Shown here piece by piece: positions 25,993 to 34,576 of a stretch of 64,000 nucleotides of DNA (position 1 is the stretch's first letter; every line of letters begins with the position of its first letter). The notes beneath the pieces are model-generated. The model searched no databases. It had not been told where the DNA came from and saw only the letters and a list, made by a program, of their open reading frames with translations. The translations under genes were made by a program, and so were the position numbers. Source of the stretch: Burkholderia sp. PAMC 26561 (GTDB lineage: Bacteria; Pseudomonadota; Gammaproteobacteria; Burkholderiales; Burkholderiaceae); the NCBI RefSeq assembly GCF_001557535.2, contig NZ_CP014306.1:3286001-3350000 (forward strand). Direction: 5' to 3'.

Positions 25993-26808
25993 ATGAATCC
26001 TCTCGCTTTGGCGACCGACCTGCCCGAGACGGACCCGGCCTCCCGTCCCGGCGATGCGTTCGTGCAATCGTTCGCACGCGGCTTGTCGGTGATTCGTTCG
26101 TTCAGTGCGTCGCGTCCTGCGCAGACATTGTCCGAAGTCGCGGCTGCATCGGGCCTCACGCGCGCCGGCGCACGAAGGATCTTGCTGACACTGCAGGCGC
26201 TCGGTTACGTCGAAGCCGACGGCCGCCAATTCACGCTTACGGCCAAGATCCTCGACCTCGGTTTCGCATATCTCACCTCGATGCCCTTCTGGAATCTCGC
26301 CGAACCGGTCATGGAAGAGCTCGTCGCGCAAGTACACGAGAGCTGCTCGGCCGCCGTGCTGAACGGCACGGAAATCGTCTACGTGCTGCGCGTACCGACG
26401 CACAAGATCATCACGATCAACTTGTCCATCGGCAGCCGTTTGCCGGCGTTCTGCACGTCGCTAGGACGCGTGCTGCTCGCGTCACTCGATGACGACAAAC
26501 TCGACGCCCTTCTCGACGCCAGTGCGCTCGAAGCCCGCACGCCCCGCACGATCGTCGATAAAACCGCGCTCAAGGCAGCGCTTGCCCTGGTGCGCAAACA
26601 AGGCTGGGCTATCGTCGATCAGGAACTGGAAGAAGGCCTCATTTCGATGTCCGCGCCCATCCGCGACCGCCAGGGCCGCGTGATAGCCGCGCTGAACATC
26701 AGCGGCAACGCGCAGCGCAAGAACGCGAAGCAAATGGTGAAAGCGTTCCTCGAACCGCTCCTCGACGCAGCGCAGCGCGTGTCCGAAATGGTCGCGAGGC
26801 GCGGCTGA
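25993..26808 (+). CDS. pcaR: IclR-family regulator of the pca operon
   Basis: 271 residues: winged HTH (about 25-85, FARGLSVIRSFSASRPAQTL, SEVAAASGLTRAGARRILLT) and an IclR effector domain with FCTSLGRVLLASL and ALNISGN. It is divergent from pcaIJFBDCK and belongs to the PcaR/PcaU/PobR group. It probably activates the operon with beta-ketoadipate or protocatechuate as effector. AGGAGGG 7 bases before the ATG at 25993 decides this start; the frame opens upstream at 25870, inside the operators. Confidence 0.88.
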   Translation: MNPLALATDLPETDPASRPGDAFVQSFARGLSVIRSFSASRPAQTLSEVAAASGLTRAGARRILLTLQALGYVEADGRQFTLTAKILDLGFAYLTSMPFWNLAEPVMEELVAQVHESCSAAVLNGTEIVYVLRVPTHKIITINLSIGSRLPAFCTSLGRVLLASLDDDKLDALLDASALEARTPRTIVDKTALKAALALVRKQGWAIVDQELEEGLISMSAPIRDRQGRVIAALNISGNAQRKNAKQMVKAFLEPLLDAAQRVSEMVARRG

Positions 26809-26811
26809 ACC

Positions 26812-27801
26812 ATGGCGGCGCTCAAGCCCGGCGACCTCGCGCTCCACGACCTCGATCTGAATTTGATCCCGTATCTGGTCGCCATCGAAGAGACGCGCAA
26901 CGTCAGCCGCGCAGCCGAACGGCTGGGCGTGAGCCAGCCGCGTGTCAGCACCGCGCTCGGCCGGTTGCGCACGTATTTCAACGATCCGCTGTTCGTGCGG
27001 ACATCGCGCGGCATGGACCCCACGCCGCGCGCCCTCGCCCTTGTGCCCGTGGCGCGCGAGGCGCTGAACCGCATCGAGCGCGGTCTGCTCGACACCCAGC
27101 ACTTCGATCCCGCCGTGACGACCGATACCTTTGCCATCGCATTGTCGGATGTGGGGGAAATCGTCTTCTTGCCGCGCTTGTTGCAAACACTCGCGGTCGC
27201 GGCGCCGCGGGCGAATTTGCGGTCGGTATCGTTGAAACACGATCAGGTCGAACGTGCGCTGGAAAATGGCGAAATCGATCTGGCCGTCGGTTATTTCCCT
27301 GATCTCGATGGCGCCAACTTCTTCCAGCAGCGGCTCTTTTCGCATCGGTTCATCTGTTTGATGCGGCGCGATCATCCGTGCGCACGTGGACCGCTGACGC
27401 TCGCGCAGTACATTGAATGCGGCCACGCCGTGGTGCGCGCGGAAGGTCGCAGCCAGGAACTCCTCGAAGATTTCCTCCATAAAAAACGTCTCCGCCGCCG
27501 CGCCGTGCTCGAGACGCCGCACTTCATGAGCCTGCCCTTCATCCTCTCGCGCACCGACCTGATTGCGACCGTGCCGCACGCGATCGGCTACGCGTATGTG
27601 GAGGAGCACGCGTCCATCATGCTTGCCGAGCCGCCGCTGCCCTTGCCCCACTTCGACCTGAAACAGCACTGGCACCGGAAGTTTCACAACGATCCCCGCA
27701 CCATGTGGCTGCGCGGCGTAATTGCATCGCTCTTCAACGACGAACTCGATGAATGGCCGAAGCGCCCGACCACACCCCGTTCCATCGATAAACGCCGCTA
27801 A
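26812..27801 (+). CDS. LysR-family regulator (NodD/LeuO-like N-terminus)
   Basis: 329 residues. The N-terminus HDLDLNLIPYLVAIEETRNV and the HTH RAAERLGVSQPRVSTALGRLR are typical of the LDLNLL-type LysR subgroup; the effector domain runs from about residue 105. It starts 3 bases after the pcaR stop, so it is probably cotranscribed with pcaR. The effector is unknown; a role in aromatic catabolism is suggested only by position. Confidence 0.85.
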   Translation: MAALKPGDLALHDLDLNLIPYLVAIEETRNVSRAAERLGVSQPRVSTALGRLRTYFNDPLFVRTSRGMDPTPRALALVPVAREALNRIERGLLDTQHFDPAVTTDTFAIALSDVGEIVFLPRLLQTLAVAAPRANLRSVSLKHDQVERALENGEIDLAVGYFPDLDGANFFQQRLFSHRFICLMRRDHPCARGPLTLAQYIECGHAVVRAEGRSQELLEDFLHKKRLRRRAVLETPHFMSLPFILSRTDLIATVPHAIGYAYVEEHASIMLAEPPLPLPHFDLKQHWHRKFHNDPRTMWLRGVIASLFNDELDEWPKRPTTPRSIDKRR

Positions 27802-27834
27802 ACTGAGCGTTTTGTTTCCTGCCGGGAAAGTCTC

Positions 27835-28770
27835 ATGGACGGATTGACCAGCTTGCGCGTGTTCCGCGATGTCGTTGAAGCCGGCAGCTTTGTGAAGGCA
27901 GCCGAGCGGCTCGACATCTCGACGGCGATGACCAGCAAACACGTCGCGAACCTGGAGCGGCAACTCGGCGTGCGCCTCTTGAACCGGACCACGCGGCACC
28001 TGAGCCTGACTGAAGCAGGCAGCGTCTATTACGAGCAATGCCGCGAAGCGCTGGACATCCTGCAGGCCGCTGAATCCGCGGTCGGTTCACAAACCGACAA
28101 ACCGCGCGGCGTGCTGAAGATCACGGCGCCGGGCTGGTTCGCCAATGCGAAATTCGCCGATATCCTTGTGGCTTATCGTGCGCGATATCCCGAAGTGCTG
28201 ATCGATCTGCGGCTGGAAAACCGCTTCGTCGATCTCGTCGAAGAAGGTTACGACATGGCCTTGCGCGCGACGTCGGAACCGTCGCCGACCATGATCGTCC
28301 GCCCGCTTTGCAAGGTGCCGTTCGTGCTCGTGGGTTCGCCCGATTATTTGCAGCGTCGTGGTCGGCCGGAACATCCACGCGACCTCGGCGAACGCCATGA
28401 AATCGTCTTGCCGACCTACACCAGCGTGGACAGCGTCGAATTCACCGGCCCGGACGGTGTATTCGCCGTCAAGAACAACGCAGTGCTGAAGACCAACGAT
28501 AGTTCCATGTCGCTTCAGCTCGTACGCGCAGGTCTTGGCCTCGCCTATTTGCCGAAATGGATCGTGGAGCACGATCTGGCGTCGGGCGCGCTGACGCATC
28601 TCTTTCCTGCTTACACGACCTTCGCACCACGCGTCTACGCCGTCTACACGAGCCGCAAGTACATGACGACCAAGGTGCGGACATTTATCGATTTTGTCTC
28701 CGAGACGCTTTCGACCAACGACTTCATCGGTACGCGGGGCCCTTCAAACCCGCCCCAAAAACTAGGATAA
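27835..28770 (+). CDS. LysR-family regulator (CrgA-like)
   Basis: 311 residues with an N-terminal HTH (GLTSLRVFRDVVEAGSFVKA, SKHVANLERQLGVRLLNRTT) and an effector domain typical of the CrgA/PA-type branch (GVLKITAPGWFANAKFADIL, GYDMALRATSEPSPTM, GLGLAYLPKWIVE). GGGAAAG lies 6 bases before the ATG. It follows the other LysR gene by 33 bp on the same strand. Target genes unknown. Confidence 0.87.
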   Translation: MDGLTSLRVFRDVVEAGSFVKAAERLDISTAMTSKHVANLERQLGVRLLNRTTRHLSLTEAGSVYYEQCREALDILQAAESAVGSQTDKPRGVLKITAPGWFANAKFADILVAYRARYPEVLIDLRLENRFVDLVEEGYDMALRATSEPSPTMIVRPLCKVPFVLVGSPDYLQRRGRPEHPRDLGERHEIVLPTYTSVDSVEFTGPDGVFAVKNNAVLKTNDSSMSLQLVRAGLGLAYLPKWIVEHDLASGALTHLFPAYTTFAPRVYAVYTSRKYMTTKVRTFIDFVSETLSTNDFIGTRGPSNPPQKLG

Positions 28771-28874
28771 ATCGTATTCAAAACGTGTCACCGCCCGTGT
28801 GAAGATCGCGCCGATTCGCAATTTGTTTCGTTGAAGCGACCTTTTACTCTCAAGACAACCCCGTCGGGCTGGTG

Positions 28875-29252
28875 ATGACTTTCCCCTGGTTTCCGTTGAT
28901 CCTCAATTTCGTGCTGCTGGCCGCTGCCATCCTGATCTGCAATGCGTTGAACAACGCGCGGCGAGAGCTTGTCTGGAACGGCGCACTGCTCTTTGTTGGC
29001 TTCTCCATTCTCGCGATGGTGCTGGACTTCGTTCTGACTTTCGTCTTCGCATCAGCGACGACGACGGACAAGGAGCACTACATCGATTTATCGTCGTTAT
29101 CTGCCTGTGGAGAGCGCGCGATTGCTTACGTGATTCCGTGCATGGTTGCGGCCATCATGGCGCTGAGATTCCGTCTGCGCGACCGCAGCGAGGACGAGCC
29201 ATCCGTGATGATCCAGACGTCCGAATACACGCAGTCCGAATTGCGTTATTGA
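28875..29252 (+). CDS. Small membrane protein, unknown
   Basis: 125 residues with three hydrophobic segments (about 5-25, 36-60 and 82-98) and a charged C-terminal tail (RDRSEDEPSVMIQTSEYTQS). An in-frame GTG lies one codon earlier. The ribosome-binding site is weak (GGGCTGG). No family is recognised; the clear transmembrane pattern makes it likely real. Confidence 0.6.
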   Translation: MTFPWFPLILNFVLLAAAILICNALNNARRELVWNGALLFVGFSILAMVLDFVLTFVFASATTTDKEHYIDLSSLSACGERAIAYVIPCMVAAIMALRFRLRDRSEDEPSVMIQTSEYTQSELRY

Positions 29253-29394
29253 CTGGCGCTTGTTCGGAGGCCGATTGTGCCTTGACAGAATGAACGCCAT
29301 TTGCTTCGTGCAGGAGTGAATTGCTCGGAACTTCGCTCGAAAATGAGTCCGCCGGTTCAAAATTTCGAAAGTCTCTGATATACTTTTCCTCTTT

Positions 29395-29471
<77 letters not shown>

Positions 29472-29479
29472 GTTTGATG

Positions 29480-29513
29480 AAGGACTTAGGCTTAACCGCC
29501 TAGGTCCTTTTTT
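29480..29513 (+). terminator. Terminator of tRNA-Pro
   Basis: Stem AAGGACTTAGGC/GCCTAGGTCCTT (one mismatch) with a 6-base loop, ending in six Ts, 8 bases after the tRNA CCA. Confidence 0.85.
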
Positions 29514-29714
29514 CGTTTACTTCCTGATCGGTCAACGATTTTGCTGCGCTGCACGCATCCGAGTGCGCCTTCCCCGCGTATAGACATTTGTGAGCACCAT
29601 TCGAGTTTCTTTTCAAGGTGCTCACAACGCTATCAATCAACTATAAAAGCCAAGGCCAGACAAGCCGGCGCAGTTCCACCGCGACCTGTACTGCCGCATT
29701 CCGGGGAAACACAT

Positions 29715-30113
29715 ATGTCAGCCAGCAAGAGCAACAATTTACGCAAGCCAGCCCGCAAAAAGACAAACAACCCCGCCTTCGACAGCAAGCTCTGGCCCGT
29801 TCACGCCATGATCGTGTCCAGAAGCGCATCCCATATCGCAAGCACGTTGTCAGCGCAGCCGCGCATCAATGCACTCGCCGAAGCGCTCGCGGAAGTCGCG
29901 CAGGATTTCGGCGATGACGCCATCGACGGCTTCCTGATCGCCCTGAAAAGCTGGTTCGTCCAGCGGGAATACGGCGCCGCCATAGAATTGATCGGGTACT
30001 TCCAGGAGCATGGCCGCCTGCCCGAAATCGCGCAGCCGTCGCAAACAGGAGGTCGACGTATATCGCGGCGGAGCTCGAAGGACGACAACGTCACTTCGCT
30101 GCGCGCAGCATGA
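29715..30113 (+). CDS. Hypothetical protein
   Basis: 132 residues. The N-terminus is basic and disordered (SASKSNNLRKPARKKTNN); the middle (about 40-105) is helical (RINALAEALAEVAQDFGDDA, IDGFLIALKSWFVQREYGAA); the tail is Ser/Arg-rich. Start at 29715 after GGGGAAAC, rather than the longer frame from 29541. It ends 10 bases before a bidirectional terminator. No family recognised. Confidence 0.6.
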   Translation: MSASKSNNLRKPARKKTNNPAFDSKLWPVHAMIVSRSASHIASTLSAQPRINALAEALAEVAQDFGDDAIDGFLIALKSWFVQREYGAAIELIGYFQEHGRLPEIAQPSQTGGRRISRRSSKDDNVTSLRAA

Positions 30114-30123
30114 CCCAATCGCG

Positions 30124-30161
30124 AAAACGCCCGGTTATCGTCTAAATAACCGGGCGTTTTT
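30124..30161. terminator. Bidirectional terminator between convergent genes
   Basis: A long stem AAAACGCCCGGTTAT/ATAACCGGGCGTTTT, with four As on one side and five Ts on the other, serves the hypothetical gene (+) and the NIPSNAP gene (-). Confidence 0.88.
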
Positions 30162-30177
30162 CGAACAGCTTCGCTTA

Positions 30178-30504
30178 TCAACGCAATGCTGAATAAGCCG
30201 TCGGCGCCAAAAAGTGATTCTCGATGCGTTCGACGATCGGCGACTTCGCCTCGGTGTCGGCGCGCTTGGCGATCCACTCCGCATCGGCCTGGAACGCGTT
30301 CCACTTTTCTTCGCGCTCAGCGAGACTTTCCCACTTCAACAGATAAGTCAGGGCGTGATTGCTCGGGCCGGCGATCGTCGTCCAGAACCCGATCGGTTCG
30401 ATGCCATATTTCTTGAAGAAATCCAGCGTGATGTTGGTGAACCGGTCGTTCAACGCTGGCAAACGGCCCGGCGCGCAATGATAAATACGCATTTCAACGA
30501 TCAT
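30178..30504 (-). CDS. NIPSNAP-family protein
   Basis: 108 residues forming one NIPSNAP (dimeric alpha/beta-barrel) domain: MIVEMRIYHCAPGRLPALND, TLDFFKKYGIEPIGFWT, LTYLLKWESLAEREEKWNAF. The biochemical role is unknown; relatives are often near catabolic genes. The ATG at 30504 follows GGGGAAAAG and is preferred over the frame from 30570. Confidence 0.85.
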   Translation of the reverse strand: MIVEMRIYHCAPGRLPALNDRFTNITLDFFKKYGIEPIGFWTTIAGPSNHALTYLLKWESLAEREEKWNAFQADAEWIAKRADTEAKSPIVERIENHFLAPTAYSALR

Positions 30505-30642
30505 CTTTTCCCCGTGAACATAAAGTAATGCAGCCGTAAAACAAGCCGCGCTTGGACTCACCACGAGCAATCGTACCGGCGTTTCATCTCATTCGCACGC
30601 GGTGCTGCATCAAGCCATCACTGAGCCGCAACCAAGCCAACA

Positions 30643-32121
30643 TCAAGCCTGCTTGGCCGGCCCGAAATCCTCGGCATCGACGTCATAGCCTGACGGTTCC
30701 CATCGGATGGCAAGCAACGCGATGAGCCCCGCCAGCGGCGCCACCGCAATGATCCAGAAGACCTTCGTGCCAAGCGCCGCCGAGAGCACAGGAAACAGAA
30801 AGAGCGATACAGTCGAACTGGCACGCATCAGCGTCTGGTTGAAACCCACGCCAACGCCCCGCAGCGACGTTGGATAGCTGAGCGACGCGAAGGTCATGCT
30901 GTGCGAGCCGGGACCGAATCCCTGGCCGAGCAGGAACACGGCGAGAAAGCCGATCGCCATGACGACTTGTGCGCCGCCGGCCGGCCGCCCGACCACAGCA
31001 AGACCGATCAGCGCCGCCAGTTGGAAGGCATAGCCCAGCACGGTCAGCTTCCACGCGCCGACCTTTGGCACGGTGCGCACGGCGATCAGTCCACCTACGA
31101 ACGCAAAACACAGGTTCAACGCGAGCGAGGCAAGGATGGTGGTGAGCATCGACTGCGCGAGGAAACTCGAGATGATCACGGGCAGGCCAAAGGCCACGGC
31201 GTTATACGCAAACGATGAAGCCACGGCAATGATGGTCGCGAGCACGGTCCGGCGAAGATAGACACCACGCAACAACGCGCCGTAGTTGCTCCACGTTGCC
31301 TTGTGCACCGGCGCCTTTGTGCCCTGGAGCGCGGTGGCATCGACTTCGACATCGATGCCGTACGAGCGCTTCAATATCTGGGCCGCGCCGCGCAGATCAC
31401 CCTGGTTCGCGGCCCAGACCGGCGATTCGCTGATGTAGCGGCTGCGGATCGCGATGATCACCAGCGCCGGCAATGCGCCGAAGCCCAGAGTCAGGCGCCA
31501 CAACCAGCCTGAATGGCTGGCCGGAAGCACGGCGTACAAAGCGAGCACGAGCAGATAGGACACACTGATGGCGGCGTACCACGTCGGGCACCACATCGCG
31601 ATGCGCGCCGCCTTGTTGCCGCGGCCGTTCAAACGCGAAAACTCGGCGAGAAACGCCATCGCGACAGGCAAATCGATACCGACGCCCAACCCCATCACGA
31701 AACGCGCTCCGCCCAGCACCCAGGCATTGGGCGCGAGGCCGCACGCAATCGCCGCGACGACGAAGAAGAACATGTCGGCCATGAAGACGCGGTATCGGCC
31801 GATCTTGTCGGTGAGATAACCGCCCAGGAACGCACCGATGATCGCCCCGAAAGTAATGGCCGACGCGACAAAACCCGTTGCCGCCGGCGTCAGCGAAAAC
31901 TCGCGGGCGATATCCTTGATGCCGAACGCTAGCGCGCCGAGATCGTAGGCATCGAGGAAAACACCACCCAACGCAATCGCGATGACGATGCGCGCATCGC
32001 TTCCCACTGCAGCGCCGCGGTTGACGAGCTGGGAGACATCGGCGGCACTGCGGATGACGGGACGCGCTGCGTCGGAGGCCGAAGACGCAATTGCGGGCTC
32101 TGCCGCGAAGGAAGTAGACAT
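30643..32121 (-). CDS. MFS transporter
   Basis: 492 residues with about twelve membrane helices and a charged N-terminal tail of about 40 residues. The motif YLTDKIGRYRVFMADM is the MFS loop 2-3 signature, and GVGIDLPVAMAFLAEFSRLN and FGPGSHSMTFASLSYPTSLR resemble the metabolite:H+ symporter and sugar-porter-like branch. Substrate unknown. No strong Shine-Dalgarno was found at the chosen ATG (32121); an earlier start up to 32205 is possible. Confidence 0.82.
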   Translation of the reverse strand: MSTSFAAEPAIASSASDAARPVIRSAADVSQLVNRGAAVGSDARIVIAIALGGVFLDAYDLGALAFGIKDIAREFSLTPAATGFVASAITFGAIIGAFLGGYLTDKIGRYRVFMADMFFFVVAAIACGLAPNAWVLGGARFVMGLGVGIDLPVAMAFLAEFSRLNGRGNKAARIAMWCPTWYAAISVSYLLVLALYAVLPASHSGWLWRLTLGFGALPALVIIAIRSRYISESPVWAANQGDLRGAAQILKRSYGIDVEVDATALQGTKAPVHKATWSNYGALLRGVYLRRTVLATIIAVASSFAYNAVAFGLPVIISSFLAQSMLTTILASLALNLCFAFVGGLIAVRTVPKVGAWKLTVLGYAFQLAALIGLAVVGRPAGGAQVVMAIGFLAVFLLGQGFGPGSHSMTFASLSYPTSLRGVGVGFNQTLMRASSTVSLFLFPVLSAALGTKVFWIIAVAPLAGLIALLAIRWEPSGYDVDAEDFGPAKQA

Positions 32122-32235
32122 GGGATGGGCTACGCTGAATGAAGCCGGAAAATAAGCTGTAAAAAAGCTATCAAGCGCGCGATGGTACCGGCGCGCGTGC
32201 CTCATCCCAAATTCATTTTTGTTATTTGATGAATG

Positions 32236-32256
32236 AAGGCGGAGCCAATCCGCCTT
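32236..32256 (-). terminator. Weak hairpin after the VOC gene
   Basis: AAGGCGGA/TCCGCCTT with a 5-base loop between the VOC stop and the MFS start. No U-run on the minus strand. Confidence 0.35.
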
Positions 32257-32266
32257 TCGTTTCGAA

Positions 32267-32737
32267 TTACTGTTGCGGCATTGCCGCCATTGCTTCCCGG
32301 ATCTGTTCCGGGCTCAAATCACGGGTATGCGTTGCGAGCGACCAGCGGTGACCGAACGGATCTTCGACCTGGCCATACCGGTCACCCCAGAACATGTCGG
32401 TCACCGGCATGATGACCTTGGCACCCGCGTCAACGACTTGAGCGAACGCGGCATCTACGTCGTTCACGTATAAATGCAGCGTCACCGGCGAGCCTTTCAA
32501 TGTGAGCGGACTATGATTGCCGCAATTCTCGAACTCTTCGGCAAGCATCAGCGTGGAATCGCCGATACCCAGCATGGCGTGCATCACCGTGCCGCCAGGT
32601 CCGGGCAGCCGCGTGTGTTCGACTGCATTGAACGCCTTGATATAAAACGCGATTGCGTCGGCGGCGCCTTTGCAAACCAGATGAGGCGTAATCGTATGCA
32701 TCCCGTCCGGGATTGGCTTGACTGTAGACGTGGGCAT
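32267..32737 (-). CDS. VOC-family protein (PhnB/glyoxalase-like)
   Basis: 156 residues of the vicinal-oxygen-chelate fold, PhnB-like subgroup: ITPHLVCKGAADAIAFYIKA, FNAVEHTRLPGPGG, LMLAEEFENCG, VTDMFWGDRYGQVEDPFGHR. Such proteins include bleomycin-resistance-like and unknown dioxygenase-fold members; the reaction is unknown. GGAG about 9 bases before the ATG at 32737 supports this start over 32833. Confidence 0.85.
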   Translation of the reverse strand: MPTSTVKPIPDGMHTITPHLVCKGAADAIAFYIKAFNAVEHTRLPGPGGTVMHAMLGIGDSTLMLAEEFENCGNHSPLTLKGSPVTLHLYVNDVDAAFAQVVDAGAKVIMPVTDMFWGDRYGQVEDPFGHRWSLATHTRDLSPEQIREAMAAMPQQ

Positions 32738-33259
32738 TGCAGTGCTCCTTGATTGAGAGGATTTGACCACCAGAGCCGGCGCAGCTCGAGCGCCTGCCAT
32801 AACGCGACGTGCCAAACCCTGATAGATCGACAAACTCAGTCAAAAAAACTGGGTGAGCCATTCGTGCTGCGCCGCCATCTTTGAATTTATCGTATCCATG
32901 CAAACCGCAGTACTTTTTGCCATCTAAAATTACGTTCGAAGTACATACATGAATCACTTTTACCGTTAATCCGGGCATTGCAGGCAATCTCGATGCATAA
33001 TCCCGTTCGGCTGGAAATCTTGAACAAACGTGTGGTGAGACGATTCAAGGGTTGATTACGTTAATTGACTGATTTAATGCGAACTTTATTTCTCTGACCA
33101 TTTACCTTTCTTCTGATTGAATCGCCTGTTGTTTATATGGCTTGGGCTGCTTCTCTCTTCCAGTGAAGCGCGATACCGTTCTACGTTTACATACGCAGCC
33201 TCGCTTCCGTCCCTTTAAATAAAGCTAAAGTTTTACTGCCGGTGGCCGAAAGCCCATCT
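32738..33259. other. AT-rich gap
   Basis: About 520 bp without a supported gene. From about 32880 to 33200 the sequence is noticeably AT-richer than the surroundings. It may hold promoters of the VOC gene (-) and of the small gene at 33260 (+), and it could be a remnant of transferred DNA. No repeat, tRNA or terminator is seen in it. Confidence 0.4.
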
Positions 33260-33505
33260 ATGGACCACGAACTTAACACTCCCGACAACTCCAATGATCC
33301 GACCTTTCTACGAGCTCGGGCGTTGAGCATCAGTGTCGGCGCAATTCGCAAGGCGCAAGGAAAGGCGTCTCCCGCTGACTTTCCGGTAGGAACTGTAGAG
33401 TGGCATGCAGTCGTCGAAGATTTCGCCAATGATGTGTTGAAGGCAATGCTCTCGGAACCGGATTTACCGCTGATCGAAATCCGGCGCGACAATGCGAGAA
33501 AATGA
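33260..33505 (+). CDS. Small hypothetical protein
   Basis: 81 residues from the ATG at 33260 (a GTG six codons earlier is also possible). Hydrophilic, with VGAIRKAQGKASPADFPVGT and VEDFANDVLKAMLSEPD that look helical; no family recognised. The ribosome-binding site is weak. It is followed by a good terminator 53 bases after the stop, which supports it being transcribed. Confidence 0.5.
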   Translation: MDHELNTPDNSNDPTFLRARALSISVGAIRKAQGKASPADFPVGTVEWHAVVEDFANDVLKAMLSEPDLPLIEIRRDNARK

Positions 33506-33558
33506 CGAGGCGTGAAGCCATTAACAATCATTTTCCAATTCGTCAGTCCGATAAAGCC

Positions 33559-33592
33559 AAAAGGCGTCGCTGATTAATCGGCGACGCCTTTT
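33559..33592. terminator. Bidirectional terminator
   Basis: Stem AAAAGGCGTCGC/GCGACGCCTTTT with a 10-base loop between the small gene (+) and the MerR gene (-). Confidence 0.85.
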
Positions 33593-33641
33593 CGCGTACA
33601 TGAAACTGGCCTTTGACCCAGCCTCTCGTTCAGCCTCTAAC

Positions 33642-34031
33642 TCATCCGCCCAATAAATCGATCACTTTAAGCAAATCTTTACGCAACTGATCGACATCGA
33701 CCGAGACATTCACCTCGGATACTCCACCCGACTCTGCAATGTCGTCAGTATCGGCGGCATTCCCATTCGGACGTCCGTGTGAATCGAGCCGGTTACGCGC
33801 GCCGTTGATGGTAAAACCCTGTTCATACAACAGTTCGCGAATGCGGCGGATCAGCAGGACTTCATGATGCTGGTAATAACGACGATTGCCCCGCCGCTTC
33901 ACGGGCCGCAGTTGCGTGAATTCCTGTTCCCAGTAGCGCAGCACATGCGGCTTGACGCCGCAAAGCTCGCTCACTTCACCAATGGTGAAGTAGCGTTTGG
34001 CAGGGATTGGAGGCAGGACGACTTTTTCCAT
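33642..34031 (-). CDS. MerR-family regulator downstream of ihfA
   Basis: 129 residues with an N-terminal MerR HTH (about 12-80): KRYFTIGEVSELCGVKPHVL, RYWEQEFTQLRPVKRRGNRR and VLLIRRIRELLYEQGFTING. A short C-terminal part without Cys sensor residues follows. This stand-alone MerR protein directly after ihfA is a standard arrangement in beta- and gamma-proteobacteria; its targets are not known to me. Confidence 0.88.
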   Translation of the reverse strand: MEKVVLPPIPAKRYFTIGEVSELCGVKPHVLRYWEQEFTQLRPVKRRGNRRYYQHHEVLLIRRIRELLYEQGFTINGARNRLDSHGRPNGNAADTDDIAESGGVSEVNVSVDVDQLRKDLLKVIDLLGG

Positions 34032-34118
34032 CGTCAATCAACCGTGGTGGTGAATGTCGCGAAACTTGCGGATATCGCTAATAAGCGCTCGGGCGATACA
34101 TACCGTATGCCCGTCACT

Positions 34119-34529
34119 TCAGCGGCCGAAACTGTTTTCAGCACCAGCTTCCACCAGCGCTTTCAACTTCTGACTCGCATGAAACGTGACGACACGGCGC
34201 GCCGCAATGGGAATGGCTTCTCCCGTTTTTGGATTACGGCCGGGACGCTGCGGTTTGTCGCGCAATTGGAAGTTGCCAAAGCCGGATAGCTTGACACTGT
34301 CGCCGCTTTCAAGGGCGTCGCGAATCACCTCGAAAAATGCTTCCACCATGTCTTTGGCTTCGCGCTTATTCAACCCGACATGGTCGAATAGCATCTCCGC
34401 CAATTCGGCTTTGGTGAGCGTAGGCGTTTCCGCCGTTGCCGCACCGTTCGAAGTGGAGACGTCTCGGATCATGGCGCTGCGTTGCGCCGAAAGAAGGGCT
34501 TCGAAATCACTCGAGTTCATTTGGTTCAT
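34119..34529 (-). CDS. ihfA: Integration host factor alpha subunit
   Basis: 136 residues. A basic DNA-bending HU/IHF domain occupies about 37-130 ([60 protein letters not shown]), with a 36-residue N-terminal extension that is also found in Burkholderia IhfA. IHF binds and bends DNA at promoters and recombination sites. It is 47 bp downstream of pheT and presumably cotranscribed. A second ATG three codons inside could be the start. Confidence 0.93.
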   Translation of the reverse strand: MNQMNSSDFEALLSAQRSAMIRDVSTSNGAATAETPTLTKAELAEMLFDHVGLNKREAKDMVEAFFEVIRDALESGDSVKLSGFGNFQLRDKPQRPGRNPKTGEAIPIAARRVVTFHASQKLKALVEAGAENSFGR

Positions 34530-34576
34530 ATCGAAAAAATGGCGTGACGATGAAGACGGAGGGGGCCAGCTACTGG